Shown here: piece after piece, positions 25,555 to 34,031 of the stretch
Layout of the letters: the number at the start of each line of letters is the position of its first letter
Numbering within the stretch: position 1 is the first letter of the stretch
NCBI RefSeq assembly: GCF_001054325.1
Contig: NZ_JVVM01000025.1
Span: 186,001 to 250,000 of the forward strand
Source of the DNA: Corynebacterium vitaeruminis
Lineage (GTDB): Bacteria > Actinomycetota > Actinomycetes > Mycobacteriales > Mycobacteriaceae
Direction of reading: 5' to 3'
DNA: 64,000 bases
Made by a program: the position numbers and the translations under genes
Notes under the pieces: model-generated
Told to the model about the DNA's origin: nothing
What the model saw: the letters and a program-made list of their open reading frames with translations, nothing else
Database searches by the model: none

Positions 25555-27303
25555 ATGGCTACGGAAAAAGTTGTAATCGACCCAATCACCCGAATCGAGG
25601 GACACCTTCGCATTGAGCTGGAGCGCGAGGGAGACAAAATTAAGACCGCATGGAGCGAGACCACTCAGTTCCGCGGCATCGAGACCATTGTGAAAGACCG
25701 CGATCCCCGCGATGTCTGGGCGTTCGTCGGCCGTATCTGTGGTGTGTGCACTGGTACTCACTCGGTGGCATCCATTGCCGCAGTCGAAGATGCCATCGCT
25801 TCGACCCCGCCACCGCAGGCACGTCGTATTCGCGATTTGGTGATTGGCTCGCAGGAGGTTCACGACCACGTCGTGCACTTCTACCACCTGCACGGTCTGG
25901 ATTGGATTGACGTCACAAAGGCTCTCGAAGCCGACCCGAAGAAGACCGTTGAGTTTGCGCAGTCTATTGGCTCGACGTGGAAGGGCAATACCGAAGAGAC
26001 TTTCGCCCGGGTCAAGGAGACCGTGCAGGGCATTGTGGACTCCGGCCAGCTGTCGATCTTCACCGGCGGCTACTGGGGGCATGAGGACTACCGCCTGCCA
26101 CCCGAGGCCAACCTGATGGCAGTGTCGCACTACCTCGACGCATTGGCTTTCCAGCGCTCTATCATTCGGATTAACACCGTCTTCGGCGGTAAGAATCCGC
26201 ACCCGAACTTCCTGGTCGGCGGTATGGCTTGCTCCATCGACCCGGAGCGTTCGGAGACGGTCAACCAAGTCGGCATTGATCAGATCAAGTCCTGGATCGA
26301 CGAGATTGTGGAGTTCGTCAATGACTGCTTCTACCCAGATGCAGTCGCCATCATGAGCGTTTACAAGGACTACTTCGACATCGGTCGCTCCTCCGACAGC
26401 TTCCTGGCGGTAGGCATGGCCGGCGCGACTTACTCCGGCGACCCGGCCAAGTCCCGTGTCCAGACCGTGCATCCAAACATCAAGCCCGGTGTCATTCTCG
26501 ACGGTGACTACACCAAGCTCCACCCATTCCAGCCGGAGAAGATCGAGGAATTCATCAACTCCGCCTGGTACACGCAGGAAGTCGGCGATGATGTCGGCCT
26601 CAAGCCGTACGACGGCGAAACCACTGTGAACTACACCGGCCCGAAGCCGCCGTACGAGTGGCTGTCGGACAATGAAAAGTACACCTGGTCGAAGGCGCCG
26701 CGTTACGACGGTCGCGCTGTTCAAGTCGGCCCGGTTGCGCGCGTGCTGCTGGCGTACCTGCAGAAAGAACCGGAGACAGTCCGTCTCGTCGATGAGGTCA
26801 TGGATAAGCTCGACCTGCGCATTGAGCAGATGAACTCCACTGCGGGACGCACCTACGCACGCGCTGTGGAGTCTGTGACCACCGCCAATTACTTGGCAGA
26901 CCACATCTTCCCGGAGTTCGTTGAGGCCCTGAAGAACGGCGACATCGATGTCTTCGATAACAGTCGTTGGGAGCCAACCTCCTGGCCGGAGAAGTGCCAA
27001 GGCGTAGGCTTCATCGAGGTCGCTCGTGGCATGCTCAGCCATTGGGTCAAGATTGAAAATGGCAAGGTGACCAATTACCAGGCCGTGGTTCCTACCACGT
27101 GGCTGGCCGGTGGCCGCGACCCGAAGGGGCAGCTTGGTCCATACGAGCATGCGCTGGCCGGAGACGGCACGCATCCGCTGGTTGATCCTGAGCAGCCGCT
27201 CGAACCACTTCGCACAATTCATTCCTTCGATCCATGTATGGCCTGCGCGGTCCACGTTTTGGATCCGTCCGGTCAGGAAATGTTTAAGGTGACGACGGCA
27301 TGA
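25555..27303 (+). CDS. hyaB: [NiFe]-hydrogenase large subunit
   Basis: 582 residues, catalytic subunit for H2 oxidation. The N-terminal ITRIEGHLRI holds the proton-gate Glu15; RICGVCTGTH supplies Cys62 and Cys65; the C-terminal DPCMACAVH supplies Cys561 and Cys564. Fifteen residues follow His567, the peptide removed by the HyaD protease after nickel insertion. The protein should ride on the small subunit's Tat signal and face the outer side of the membrane. It overlaps hyaC by ATGA. Confidence 0.96.
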   Translation: MATEKVVIDPITRIEGHLRIELEREGDKIKTAWSETTQFRGIETIVKDRDPRDVWAFVGRICGVCTGTHSVASIAAVEDAIASTPPPQARRIRDLVIGSQEVHDHVVHFYHLHGLDWIDVTKALEADPKKTVEFAQSIGSTWKGNTEETFARVKETVQGIVDSGQLSIFTGGYWGHEDYRLPPEANLMAVSHYLDALAFQRSIIRINTVFGGKNPHPNFLVGGMACSIDPERSETVNQVGIDQIKSWIDEIVEFVNDCFYPDAVAIMSVYKDYFDIGRSSDSFLAVGMAGATYSGDPAKSRVQTVHPNIKPGVILDGDYTKLHPFQPEKIEEFINSAWYTQEVGDDVGLKPYDGETTVNYTGPKPPYEWLSDNEKYTWSKAPRYDGRAVQVGPVARVLLAYLQKEPETVRLVDEVMDKLDLRIEQMNSTAGRTYARAVESVTTANYLADHIFPEFVEALKNGDIDVFDNSRWEPTSWPEKCQGVGFIEVARGMLSHWVKIENGKVTNYQAVVPTTWLAGGRDPKGQLGPYEHALAGDGTHPLVDPEQPLEPLRTIHSFDPCMACAVHVLDPSGQEMFKVTTA

Positions 27304-28583
27304 CATCCGATGGCATGACCCCCTCCGTGAGTGAAAACCCGGAACTGCGGCTAAAAGACTCCAAGGGCAACCCTTTGGTGATTGCGGTTATTGACGCCCA
27401 CACTAGCCACTGGTTGTCGCCATCTGAGGTCATTCAGGCCGCAGCGATTGTTCCGGATGAGTCCCGCGATCCTGTCGACCTTGCGCTGAAGGTCAGCTTG
27501 CGTCGGCGTCGCGACGACCTTTTCCATCTCGATGGCACCCCACTGATGAAATTGACCCCGGATTCGTACGATCCGGCAACACCGGATCGCCGTTACTCCA
27601 TCGCTAAGGTGCACGGTCTCAATATCGCCAATCAAACGGTCGATGTGGCAATCATGCGTGGTGAACTGGACTCAGTCGTAGAGGCATCCACGATGTCCCG
27701 CGAGGAAGGTGTTCTACTTCGTCGTAACGCGAACATGCACCATGGCCGCGGTCATCGCAGCATGGGTGTCGCACTTGCTCCCATTGACAAAGACGGAAAT
27801 ATCATCGGAGACTTCATCTTCGAAGGTTTCGTGGCAATGGGTCTGCGGAAACTTGACGAGGCCATTGCAGAGAATAAAAAGGGCTCCGGTTCGTGGGTCG
27901 AGGTTCACCTGTGGGGATGGGCGCTGCGCGTTCAACACTGGTTGAACCTGGCGCTGATGCTGGTGATGACCTTTACCGGTTGGTACATCATGCAGCCCTA
28001 TCTGACCGAGCGCACCTATGACGGCACGGCCGCGGGTTTTGCGATGGGGTATGTGCGTTTCGCGCACTTCTTAGCCGGATTCCTCTGGATTGCAGTGGGG
28101 TTGTGGCGCGTCATCCTGCTGTTTGTGACCCACGACCGACAAACACGATGGCGCGCACTGTGGCCGATTTATAACAAGCAGGATGTTAAAGACCTCTGGC
28201 ACACGATGCAGTACTACCTATTCCTGCGCAAAGAAGGTCCGTTCTACTTCGCACACAATCCTCTGCAACAGCTGGCGTACACCGGCATCTATGTGATGTG
28301 TTTCATTCAGATGCTCACAGGCCTGTCGCTGTACGCGATGATGGATCAGTCCAACTGGTTCTTCCAGCTGTTGGCAATGCCCACGCACTGGATTGGCATC
28401 GGCTACTTCCGCCTGATTCACACAATCATCATGTACCTGATTTGGCTCTTTGCCATCGTTCACGTCTACCTGGTCATCCGCTCTGATGCGGTGCACAACC
28501 ACGGTGGCCTGTCCTCGATGATTGGTGGCTCGGTCTGGCTACCGCGCGGCACGCAGCCGGTTGACTCTCCGCGCATTGGATAG
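27300..28583 (+). CDS. hyaC: Hydrogenase cytochrome b subunit with extra N-terminal domain
   Basis: 427 residues, much longer than the usual ~230 for HyaC. Residues ~200-405 are the expected four-helix di-heme b-type subunit (LRVQHWLNLALML, FAHFLAGFLWI, LIHTIIMYLIW, IVHVYLVIR) with histidines at 213, 256, 374 and 388; it passes electrons from the dimer to quinone. Residues ~20-192 form a soluble domain that resembles the nucleotide-binding domain of P-type ATPases: DPVDLALKVSL (57-67), YDPATPDRR (90-98), IMRGELDSVV (118-127) and GHRSMGVAL...FEGFVAMGL...DEAIA (151-190). DKTGT and GDGxND motifs are absent. The fusion is continuous and coupled to hyaB by ATGA. Confidence 0.88.
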   Translation: MTSDGMTPSVSENPELRLKDSKGNPLVIAVIDAHTSHWLSPSEVIQAAAIVPDESRDPVDLALKVSLRRRRDDLFHLDGTPLMKLTPDSYDPATPDRRYSIAKVHGLNIANQTVDVAIMRGELDSVVEASTMSREEGVLLRRNANMHHGRGHRSMGVALAPIDKDGNIIGDFIFEGFVAMGLRKLDEAIAENKKGSGSWVEVHLWGWALRVQHWLNLALMLVMTFTGWYIMQPYLTERTYDGTAAGFAMGYVRFAHFLAGFLWIAVGLWRVILLFVTHDRQTRWRALWPIYNKQDVKDLWHTMQYYLFLRKEGPFYFAHNPLQQLAYTGIYVMCFIQMLTGLSLYAMMDQSNWFFQLLAMPTHWIGIGYFRLIHTIIMYLIWLFAIVHVYLVIRSDAVHNHGGLSSMIGGSVWLPRGTQPVDSPRIG

Positions 28584-28590
28584 GAGCGCA

Positions 28591-29229
28591 TTGGGTAAAG
28601 AGGAAACATTCGACGCTAGTATTGCCGCCGATGCTGACACCCCGTTGGTGACGGTTCTTGGCATCGGCAACCCCGTCATGGGTGACGATGGCATCGGTCT
28701 CGAACTGCTGCGCCGGCTCGCACCCGAACTGGAATCTGCAGGCATGGGGCAGATTACGCAGGTCGGTGATTCCGCGCATCTGGTCTGGTCGCCCTCTAAC
28801 CTCGATGATCCTGCAAACACTACCGGACGCGGGGACGAATGGACGGGTGCAGTCGCCTACATCGATGGCGGTACCTGTGGCATGGAGTTGCTGCCCATCG
28901 TGCAGGAGGCCAAGAACTTATTGTTGCTCGACGCTCTCGCTGGTCCGGGGGATCCCGGTACCGTCGTCAAGCTCGTCGGTGACCAGATTCCTCGATTGTT
29001 AGCGGCTAAGCTGTCCGCGCACCAGGTCGGTTTGCTGGATTTGCTCACCGCAGCGCGACTGTTGGGAAAAGAACCCGAGCGAGTTGGCGTGGTGGGAGTG
29101 GTTTACGAGTCCGCGGATATGGTGGTGGGGCTCAGCGACACGGCACTTGGCGGCATTGAGGAGGCGACTGAGGTTGCGCGCGAGCTCATCGACAGCTGGC
29201 TTGCTGACGAACGAGACAGCGAAGCCTAA
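28591..29229 (+). CDS. hyaD: Hydrogenase maturation endopeptidase HyaD
   Basis: 212 residues. It cleaves the C-terminal peptide of the large subunit once nickel is bound. Family marks: VLGIGNPVMGDDGIG with the nickel-sensing acidic residue (Asp33), YIDGGTCGMELL and SAHQVGLLDLL with the third ligand His. An insert of about 40 residues (~48-85) precedes the second strand. TTG at 28591 with TAGGAG four bases before it is chosen; the frame runs back to 28522 inside hyaC. Its stop overlaps that of hypA2 on the opposite strand. Confidence 0.9.
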   Translation: MGKEETFDASIAADADTPLVTVLGIGNPVMGDDGIGLELLRRLAPELESAGMGQITQVGDSAHLVWSPSNLDDPANTTGRGDEWTGAVAYIDGGTCGMELLPIVQEAKNLLLLDALAGPGDPGTVVKLVGDQIPRLLAAKLSAHQVGLLDLLTAARLLGKEPERVGVVGVVYESADMVVGLSDTALGGIEEATEVARELIDSWLADERDSEA

Positions 29230-29576
29230 TTCCTGCCCTCAGCTTCGACCTCGATGCTGGAGATTTCAAACTCGCGACCCTGCCGTAGGTCAGCAGTCGG
29301 TGTGCCGCAGACCGGGCAGGTCAGAGCGTAAAATTCATCGATTTCATGCTCGGCCTCGCAGGTGGGGCAGTAGACCGTCGAGACAATGAGTTCGGCGTCT
29401 AACTCGGCGCCCTCACACTGTGTCGAGGCACTGGCCACGGGCCATGCGGCGATGAGGGAATCGTAGACGACCCCGGAGCGGTCGCCCACACGCATTGACA
29501 CCTTTGTCACAGTTCGTCCCGGGCAGACCTCGGCAATCTTTCCCACCACGCTGGTCAACAATCCAAGCTCATGCAC
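29226..29576 (-). CDS. Second HypA-like nickel protein
   Basis: 116 residues if started at GTG 29576, giving MHELGLLTSV with His2 free for nickel; ATG 29585 would give MVSVHEL and bury it. The zinc site is canonical: Cys70-x2-Cys73 and Cys87-x2-Cys90. It is transcribed towards hyaD and divergently from the orphan large-subunit-like gene 50 bases away. The arrangement suggests it serves that protein, while hypA copy 1 pairs with hypB; this is inference. Confidence 0.88.
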   Translation of the reverse strand: MHELGLLTSVVGKIAEVCPGRTVTKVSMRVGDRSGVVYDSLIAAWPVASASTQCEGAELDAELIVSTVYCPTCEAEHEIDEFYALTCPVCGTPTADLRQGREFEISSIEVEAEGRN

Positions 29577-29626
29577 AGATACCATTATGGCGAAGTACTC
29601 AGCGCGAAGGAGGCGTAAGACGGACC

Positions 29627-30982
29627 ATGTCATCCGAATCCGTCCCGGTTACCCAGCACATCCAACTCGATGAGCTCGTCGATCCATTCGAAGCACGGCT
29701 GGATGTCTACCGCGATGACTACGGTGCCATCACACAGGTGTCCTTCGACCTCTCGGGACTGCCGCGTATCGACGGGATGCTCGTGGGCAAACGGGCGTTG
29801 GATGTGCCAGATATCACCAAGCGGCTGTGTGGCCTGTGCCCGGTTGTGCATCATCTTGCAGGCGTGCGGGCGGTAGAGGACCTCTACGGGATCTCCGACA
29901 TTCCTCGAACCGCACAGTTGATTCGAGAGCTGCTGGCGGCCGGGTCGACCTTGGATAATCTAGCGACCAAATTTGTGGCCGTCGACCGCGAGGGAGCGCG
30001 GGAAATGAAGCGTGCCGGCAAGGCCCTTATGCGTGCAGCAGGGGCGCCGTCGCACTTCCCGGATGTCGCCGTGCCGGGAGGTGTACGTGCAGCAGTGGAC
30101 AGGGCGCTGGTTTCTGAGGCAGAAAGCGCTCTCGAAGCGCTGGCTGAGACCGCGGTAATCAAGGAAGTGGAGCTTTCTTCCACGCCCGATTCTCCTGATG
30201 CCTGGACGGATACCTTTGACGGACTCGATGTCGTAGTTGTCGACGCCAACGGCGAGCTTGCTCCGCTGGGAGATCACCTTGCGGTTGCAAGGCATGACAC
30301 CGATACTGCGGTGCAGATTTTCCCGGCTGCTGATTGGCTTACGCGCGTTCGTGAAACCCGTCCGGGCGCTGCTTCTCCCAGACCGGTGTTTGATGCCGCA
30401 GACGAACCAGGCGTGGATGATTGTGAAAGCCAGCGGGCAGATTTCTACCGAGTGGGGCCGGTCTCCAGGCAGGTTGTCGTCGATAAGCGTGGGGTGAGCC
30501 CACGTGATGCACAACGTCGGCTGCTTGCTGACACCGTGGCGTGGGCGAGTCGGGTGCTTGTCGACGAGGACCTGCTCGGCGACCATGTGTATGACCCGAA
30601 TGCCTCGATGGCGATTGAGAATGCCGACTTCGAAGGACAGCGCAGCGGTGTCGGGCTGATTGATGGGCCGCGCGGGTTGTTGGTGCATCGCTATATGGCA
30701 GGGGCGGATGGCGTCATCACGGATTGTCAGATTATGACTCCAACTGCACAGAATGAACTCTGGTTGACGCGTATGCTCACCGAGGAGCTGTGCGGTGACG
30801 GAAAGACCGCGGGGGTCGAGGAGTCCATCTGGGCGGCTGATCCGTGCTTGCCATGTAGTTCGGCACCCGCGGGAGTGATGACATTCAAGATGCAGGAACA
30901 TGCCGGTGCGGCTGCGGAGAATATGCCACCGAATAGCGGCGGTTCGGCGGAGACCCCGACCGTGGCAGAGAGGACGAAGTAA
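29627..30982 (+). CDS. Orphan [NiFe]-hydrogenase large-subunit-like protein
   Basis: 451 residues. The N-terminal metal motif RLCGLCPVVHH (Cys68, Cys71) and C-terminal DPCLPC (Cys407, Cys410) are both present, so all four candidate metal ligands remain. The RIEGH motif is absent: the corresponding region reads DPFEARLDV. DPCLPC is followed by SSAP, not AVH, so the protease site is missing, and a 41-residue tail remains. No small subunit is nearby. HupK/HoxV proteins of other hydrogenase operons are large-subunit-like assembly scaffolds and are the best-known comparison; a distinct metalloprotein is also possible. The open frame extends upstream to 29495, but ATG 29627 after AAGGAGG fits better. 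HypC2 follows. Confidence 0.82.
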   Translation: MSSESVPVTQHIQLDELVDPFEARLDVYRDDYGAITQVSFDLSGLPRIDGMLVGKRALDVPDITKRLCGLCPVVHHLAGVRAVEDLYGISDIPRTAQLIRELLAAGSTLDNLATKFVAVDREGAREMKRAGKALMRAAGAPSHFPDVAVPGGVRAAVDRALVSEAESALEALAETAVIKEVELSSTPDSPDAWTDTFDGLDVVVVDANGELAPLGDHLAVARHDTDTAVQIFPAADWLTRVRETRPGAASPRPVFDAADEPGVDDCESQRADFYRVGPVSRQVVVDKRGVSPRDAQRRLLADTVAWASRVLVDEDLLGDHVYDPNASMAIENADFEGQRSGVGLIDGPRGLLVHRYMAGADGVITDCQIMTPTAQNELWLTRMLTEELCGDGKTAGVEESIWAADPCLPCSSAPAGVMTFKMQEHAGAAAENMPPNSGGSAETPTVAERTK

Positions 30983-30986
30983 CACG

Positions 30987-31247
30987 ATGTGTCTTGGAAT
31001 TCCTGCCCGAGTTTTAGCAATCGTAGATGGTCCGCTGCCGATGGCGACGGTGGATATGGCGGGGCAGAAGCGGCAATGCTCGGCCATGTATGTCCCCGAG
31101 CTGGCCGTGGATGATTGGGTGTTCGTCCAGAACGGGTTCATCATGAATGTGCTGGACGAACAGGAGGCCAAGGAGTCCTTAGCCGCAATTGAGGAATATA
31201 ATCTCATCGAACATGTCGCTGAGGTCTCCCCGAAGGGACGGGCCTAG
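30987..31247 (+). CDS. Second HypC-like chaperone (His replaced)
   Basis: 86 residues beginning MCLGIPARVL, so Cys2 is kept. The conserved His of the HypC motif is replaced: DWVFVQNGF carries Gln48 where the other copy has His48. It begins four bases after the orphan large-subunit-like gene and is therefore co-expressed with it. HypC proteins bind both HypD and a large subunit, so this copy is likely specific for the upstream protein. Its stop overlaps the stop of the LCP gene on the other strand. Confidence 0.88.
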   Translation: MCLGIPARVLAIVDGPLPMATVDMAGQKRQCSAMYVPELAVDDWVFVQNGFIMNVLDEQEAKESLAAIEEYNLIEHVAEVSPKGRA

Positions 31248-32830
31248 TTCACGCAGGTCACGCCGGCGGCATCGATGGTGGGGCGGTCGTCCTGCGGAAC
31301 TTCGCCACCCTCCTGGCCGATGATATCGCCATTGGAACCATCCTCGACTTCAGGTGCAGGTTCACCACCATCGCCCGGATCAGTGGCCATCCCCTCAGGG
31401 TTTAATCCTGGGCCGGCGTAGTCACCGGCAATCGTCACTGAGATGTGGTGCGGATCGAGGTACGGATCATGGACAATTGGCACGCCACCGAGTGCTTCAG
31501 AAATGGCCTGCGCTGCCGGATCCTCCGGGTCAGCAGCATTGATTTGGCTGGAGGCAACGCCGGCGAACTCAGCGTTTCCGACCTCTCCCTGGGTGTAGCC
31601 CTTCTCCGTTAAGACACCAGAGACACTGCTGGCCAAACCTTCAATACCCGTGGCGTTGTAAACACTGACTGTGGTTTCAGCTGCGTTGCGGTCAGCCTTC
31701 TTTTCGCCTTCTTCCTTCGCCGGAGCTTCCTCTTCCTTGGTGCCCAGCAGAGTCTCGAAGTACTGGTGAACCTGGCCCTTATCGATAGTGACCACCGACT
31801 CGCCGTAGTCGCCGACACCGTCAATCGAGGTCACCGGGATAGTTTCAAACTTCACATTGCCACCAGTGAGGCCCTGCATCTGGGTAGCAAAACCGGTGAC
31901 ATTCCAGTTGTCGTCGAGCACCACCGAGCGCTGGACAGCGTTGCCCAGCTCGGCCAGTTTCGCGGGATTGGACAGTGTGCCAGCACCGAGCAGCTTATTG
32001 GTGAAGGAGGCCATGAAGACCTGCTGGCGAGTAATACGGTCGAGGTCACCGCGGGGCAGGCCGTGGCGCTGGCGGACGAATGACAGCGCGTCGGCGCCCA
32101 TCAACGTCTGTGAGCCCGCCGGAAAGTCTGCACCCGAGAACTCGTCGTAGACAGCCTCATTCAGGCACACATCGACACCACCGATGGCGTCGGTGAGCAG
32201 GACAAAGCCGAGCAGACCAACTTCTGCGTAGTGGTCAACAGTGACACCGCTTAAGTCGCTGATGGTTTCAATCAGAGCTCTACGTCCGGCCTCGGTTGAG
32301 CGACGCTCAATCTCTTCTGGCGAGGCCCCACTGCCCGCGAGTTCCTCTTCCACCAGCTGCTTCGTGTTGCCGTAGACGCCATTAATTTTTGTGTTGCCCA
32401 GGCGATTGGTGTGGACATAGGTATCGCGCGGAATGGAAATAGCCGTCGCTGAAGAGCCATCGGCAGGAACACGAATCACAATAATCGTGTCTGTATTCGT
32501 GGCTTCTTCGTCGCCGGCACGCAGAAGTTCAACTTCTTCTGGGGTCAGCGGGTTTCCCTGGGCATCGGCGCGGGAGTCTGAACCGACGAGCAGAATATCG
32601 GTTGCACCGTCCTTCTCACTGCCCAGACCGAAGTCGCCACCTGAACCCAAATTGTCGGTGGTCCTACCGACTGTCCACCAACCAACTGCGGAAATAACCA
32701 GAATAATGGCCGAGAGCAGCACAAGTGTATTGCGCAGCATCGGCGGCCAAGCTTGGGCTGTACTCTCTGCAGAGGACGGTGGCGCTTGAATATCGCGTGC
32801 GTGACGCGCGCGTGGCGTGTGGCTGCTCAA
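31244..32830 (-). CDS. LytR-CpsA-Psr family envelope ligase
   Basis: 528 residues. A short cytoplasmic N-terminus, one membrane helix (~32-52) and an external LCP domain (~75-300) with ILLVGSDSRADAQG, ISIPRDTYV and FVRQRHGLPRGDLDRITRQQ, the arginines and acidic residues that bind polyprenyl pyrophosphate. A C-terminal LytR_C domain (~380-480) and an acidic Pro/Gly-rich tail follow. Orthologues in mycolic-acid bacteria attach arabinogalactan to peptidoglycan, fitting the divergent rmlD-wbbL genes that build its linker. Start is TTG 32830, seven bases after GAGGAG. Confidence 0.92.
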   Translation of the reverse strand: MSSHTPRARHARDIQAPPSSAESTAQAWPPMLRNTLVLLSAIILVISAVGWWTVGRTTDNLGSGGDFGLGSEKDGATDILLVGSDSRADAQGNPLTPEEVELLRAGDEEATNTDTIIVIRVPADGSSATAISIPRDTYVHTNRLGNTKINGVYGNTKQLVEEELAGSGASPEEIERRSTEAGRRALIETISDLSGVTVDHYAEVGLLGFVLLTDAIGGVDVCLNEAVYDEFSGADFPAGSQTLMGADALSFVRQRHGLPRGDLDRITRQQVFMASFTNKLLGAGTLSNPAKLAELGNAVQRSVVLDDNWNVTGFATQMQGLTGGNVKFETIPVTSIDGVGDYGESVVTIDKGQVHQYFETLLGTKEEEAPAKEEGEKKADRNAAETTVSVYNATGIEGLASSVSGVLTEKGYTQGEVGNAEFAGVASSQINAADPEDPAAQAISEALGGVPIVHDPYLDPHHISVTIAGDYAGPGLNPEGMATDPGDGGEPAPEVEDGSNGDIIGQEGGEVPQDDRPTIDAAGVTCVN

Positions 32831-32951
32831 ACCGGGGCTCCTCTAACCGTCTGTAAAAATATAATTCGTGCTGCGTGTCTGCGTGGGCGTTCCACACCTC
32901 GTGGAGGGGCAGTCAGCAGCTGCGGAAACTACATAAACCTTAACCGTCCAA

Positions 32952-33017
32952 CCGTGTGCGGTGGCACCTCAACACAGTGTCAATCCGTGTCCGGTTGCAT
33001 CTCAACACAGTGTCAAT
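32952..33017 (+). repeat. Two 33-bp tandem repeats before rmlD
   Basis: Units 32952-32984 and 32985-33017 differ at only three positions and share an identical 17-base 3' half (CTCAACACAGTGTCAAT). Each contains ACAC-A-GTGT, a short inverted repeat; read on the minus strand each holds TTGACA. They lie between the divergent LCP and rmlD genes and may be duplicated operator or promoter sites. Confidence 0.75.
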
Positions 33018-33045
33018 CGTATCTACGATAGTGATAAAGAAGAAT

Positions 33046-34020
33046 ATGTCTGAAACCTCAGTCTCGCATTTCGCCACTAACGAACGAACCTGCTGCAACT
33101 CACAGCGTCCCATTGTCGCCATTGTTGGCGCTGCTGGACAGCTGGGCACTGCGCTTCAGCGTGACGCTTTCACCGCTGATATTGAGGTGCGCGCGCTCAC
33201 TCGGGCACAGTTGGACATCGCTGACTCGGACGCCGTGGAGTCGACGCCTTTGCTTGACGACGTCGATGTCATCATAAACGCGGCAGCGGCGACCGATGTC
33301 GATGGCGCAGAATCCAACCCCGGTTCAGCCCACCTGGTCAATGCACTCGGACCGAAGTACTTGGCGGCTCGAGCGAAAAAGGAAGATGCGTATCTTATTC
33401 AGGTCTCCACTGACTATGTCTTCGGCGATGTAGCAATCAATGAGATGACGGAGCAACGCCGGGCGCTGCGAGTCGATGATTTCACTGCGCCACAGACTAT
33501 GTACGGCCGCACCAAGTTAGTGGGGGAGAACAATGTGCGCGATTCGGGTGCTCGGTTCGCTATTCTGCGCACGGCGTGGGTCTGGTCGGGACCTACACAG
33601 CCGGAGGCCAAGGACTTTGTCTCCACGATGATGCGTCTGGCGGAGACGGCAACTGATGACAAAGGCAATCCGGCAGTTATTAAGGTCGTTGACGATCAGC
33701 ATGGTAACCCCACCTTCGTCGGTGACCTTGCCGGAGCCATCTGGGAGTTGACCGAACGCGTATTGTCCGAACCGAGCAGCGCACCGACCGGCACCTTCCA
33801 TGTCACGGGCAGTGGCGAGGCGACATGGTTCGAGGTGGCTCGCGAAGTGTTTCGGCTCACCGGCCATAATCCACAGCGCGTGGTGGCTTGCGCAAGCAGC
33901 GAGTTCCCGCGTCCAGCCCCGCGTCCAGCCTGGTCTGTGTTGGATGGTTCCGCGTGGAGTGAGGCAGGTCTAAAGCCACTTCCGGAGTGGCAGGACACTT
34001 TGCGTTCAGTCCTGGCCTAG
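33046..34020 (+). CDS. rmlD: dTDP-4-dehydrorhamnose reductase
   Basis: 324 residues. The last step of dTDP-L-rhamnose synthesis, supplying rhamnose for the arabinogalactan linker. Short-chain dehydrogenase features: GAAGQLGTALQ nucleotide loop (~28), STDYVFGD and the YGRTKLVGE catalytic Tyr-x3-Lys. The open frame continues upstream to 32956 through the tandem repeat, but ATG 33046 is preceded by AAAGAAG and leaves a normal family N-terminus with a short extension. The divergent LCP ligase and the following rhamnosyltransferase form one functional group. Confidence 0.92.
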   Translation: MSETSVSHFATNERTCCNSQRPIVAIVGAAGQLGTALQRDAFTADIEVRALTRAQLDIADSDAVESTPLLDDVDVIINAAAATDVDGAESNPGSAHLVNALGPKYLAARAKKEDAYLIQVSTDYVFGDVAINEMTEQRRALRVDDFTAPQTMYGRTKLVGENNVRDSGARFAILRTAWVWSGPTQPEAKDFVSTMMRLAETATDDKGNPAVIKVVDDQHGNPTFVGDLAGAIWELTERVLSEPSSAPTGTFHVTGSGEATWFEVAREVFRLTGHNPQRVVACASSEFPRPAPRPAWSVLDGSAWSEAGLKPLPEWQDTLRSVLA

Positions 34021-34031
34021 GGTCTAGATTT

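Noticed and set aside
29226..31247. Second complete hydrogenase
   Set aside because: Only a large-subunit-like protein is present. There is no small subunit with iron-sulfur ligands, the RIEGH motif is missing and the C-terminal processing site is absent, so a catalytic enzyme is not supported.
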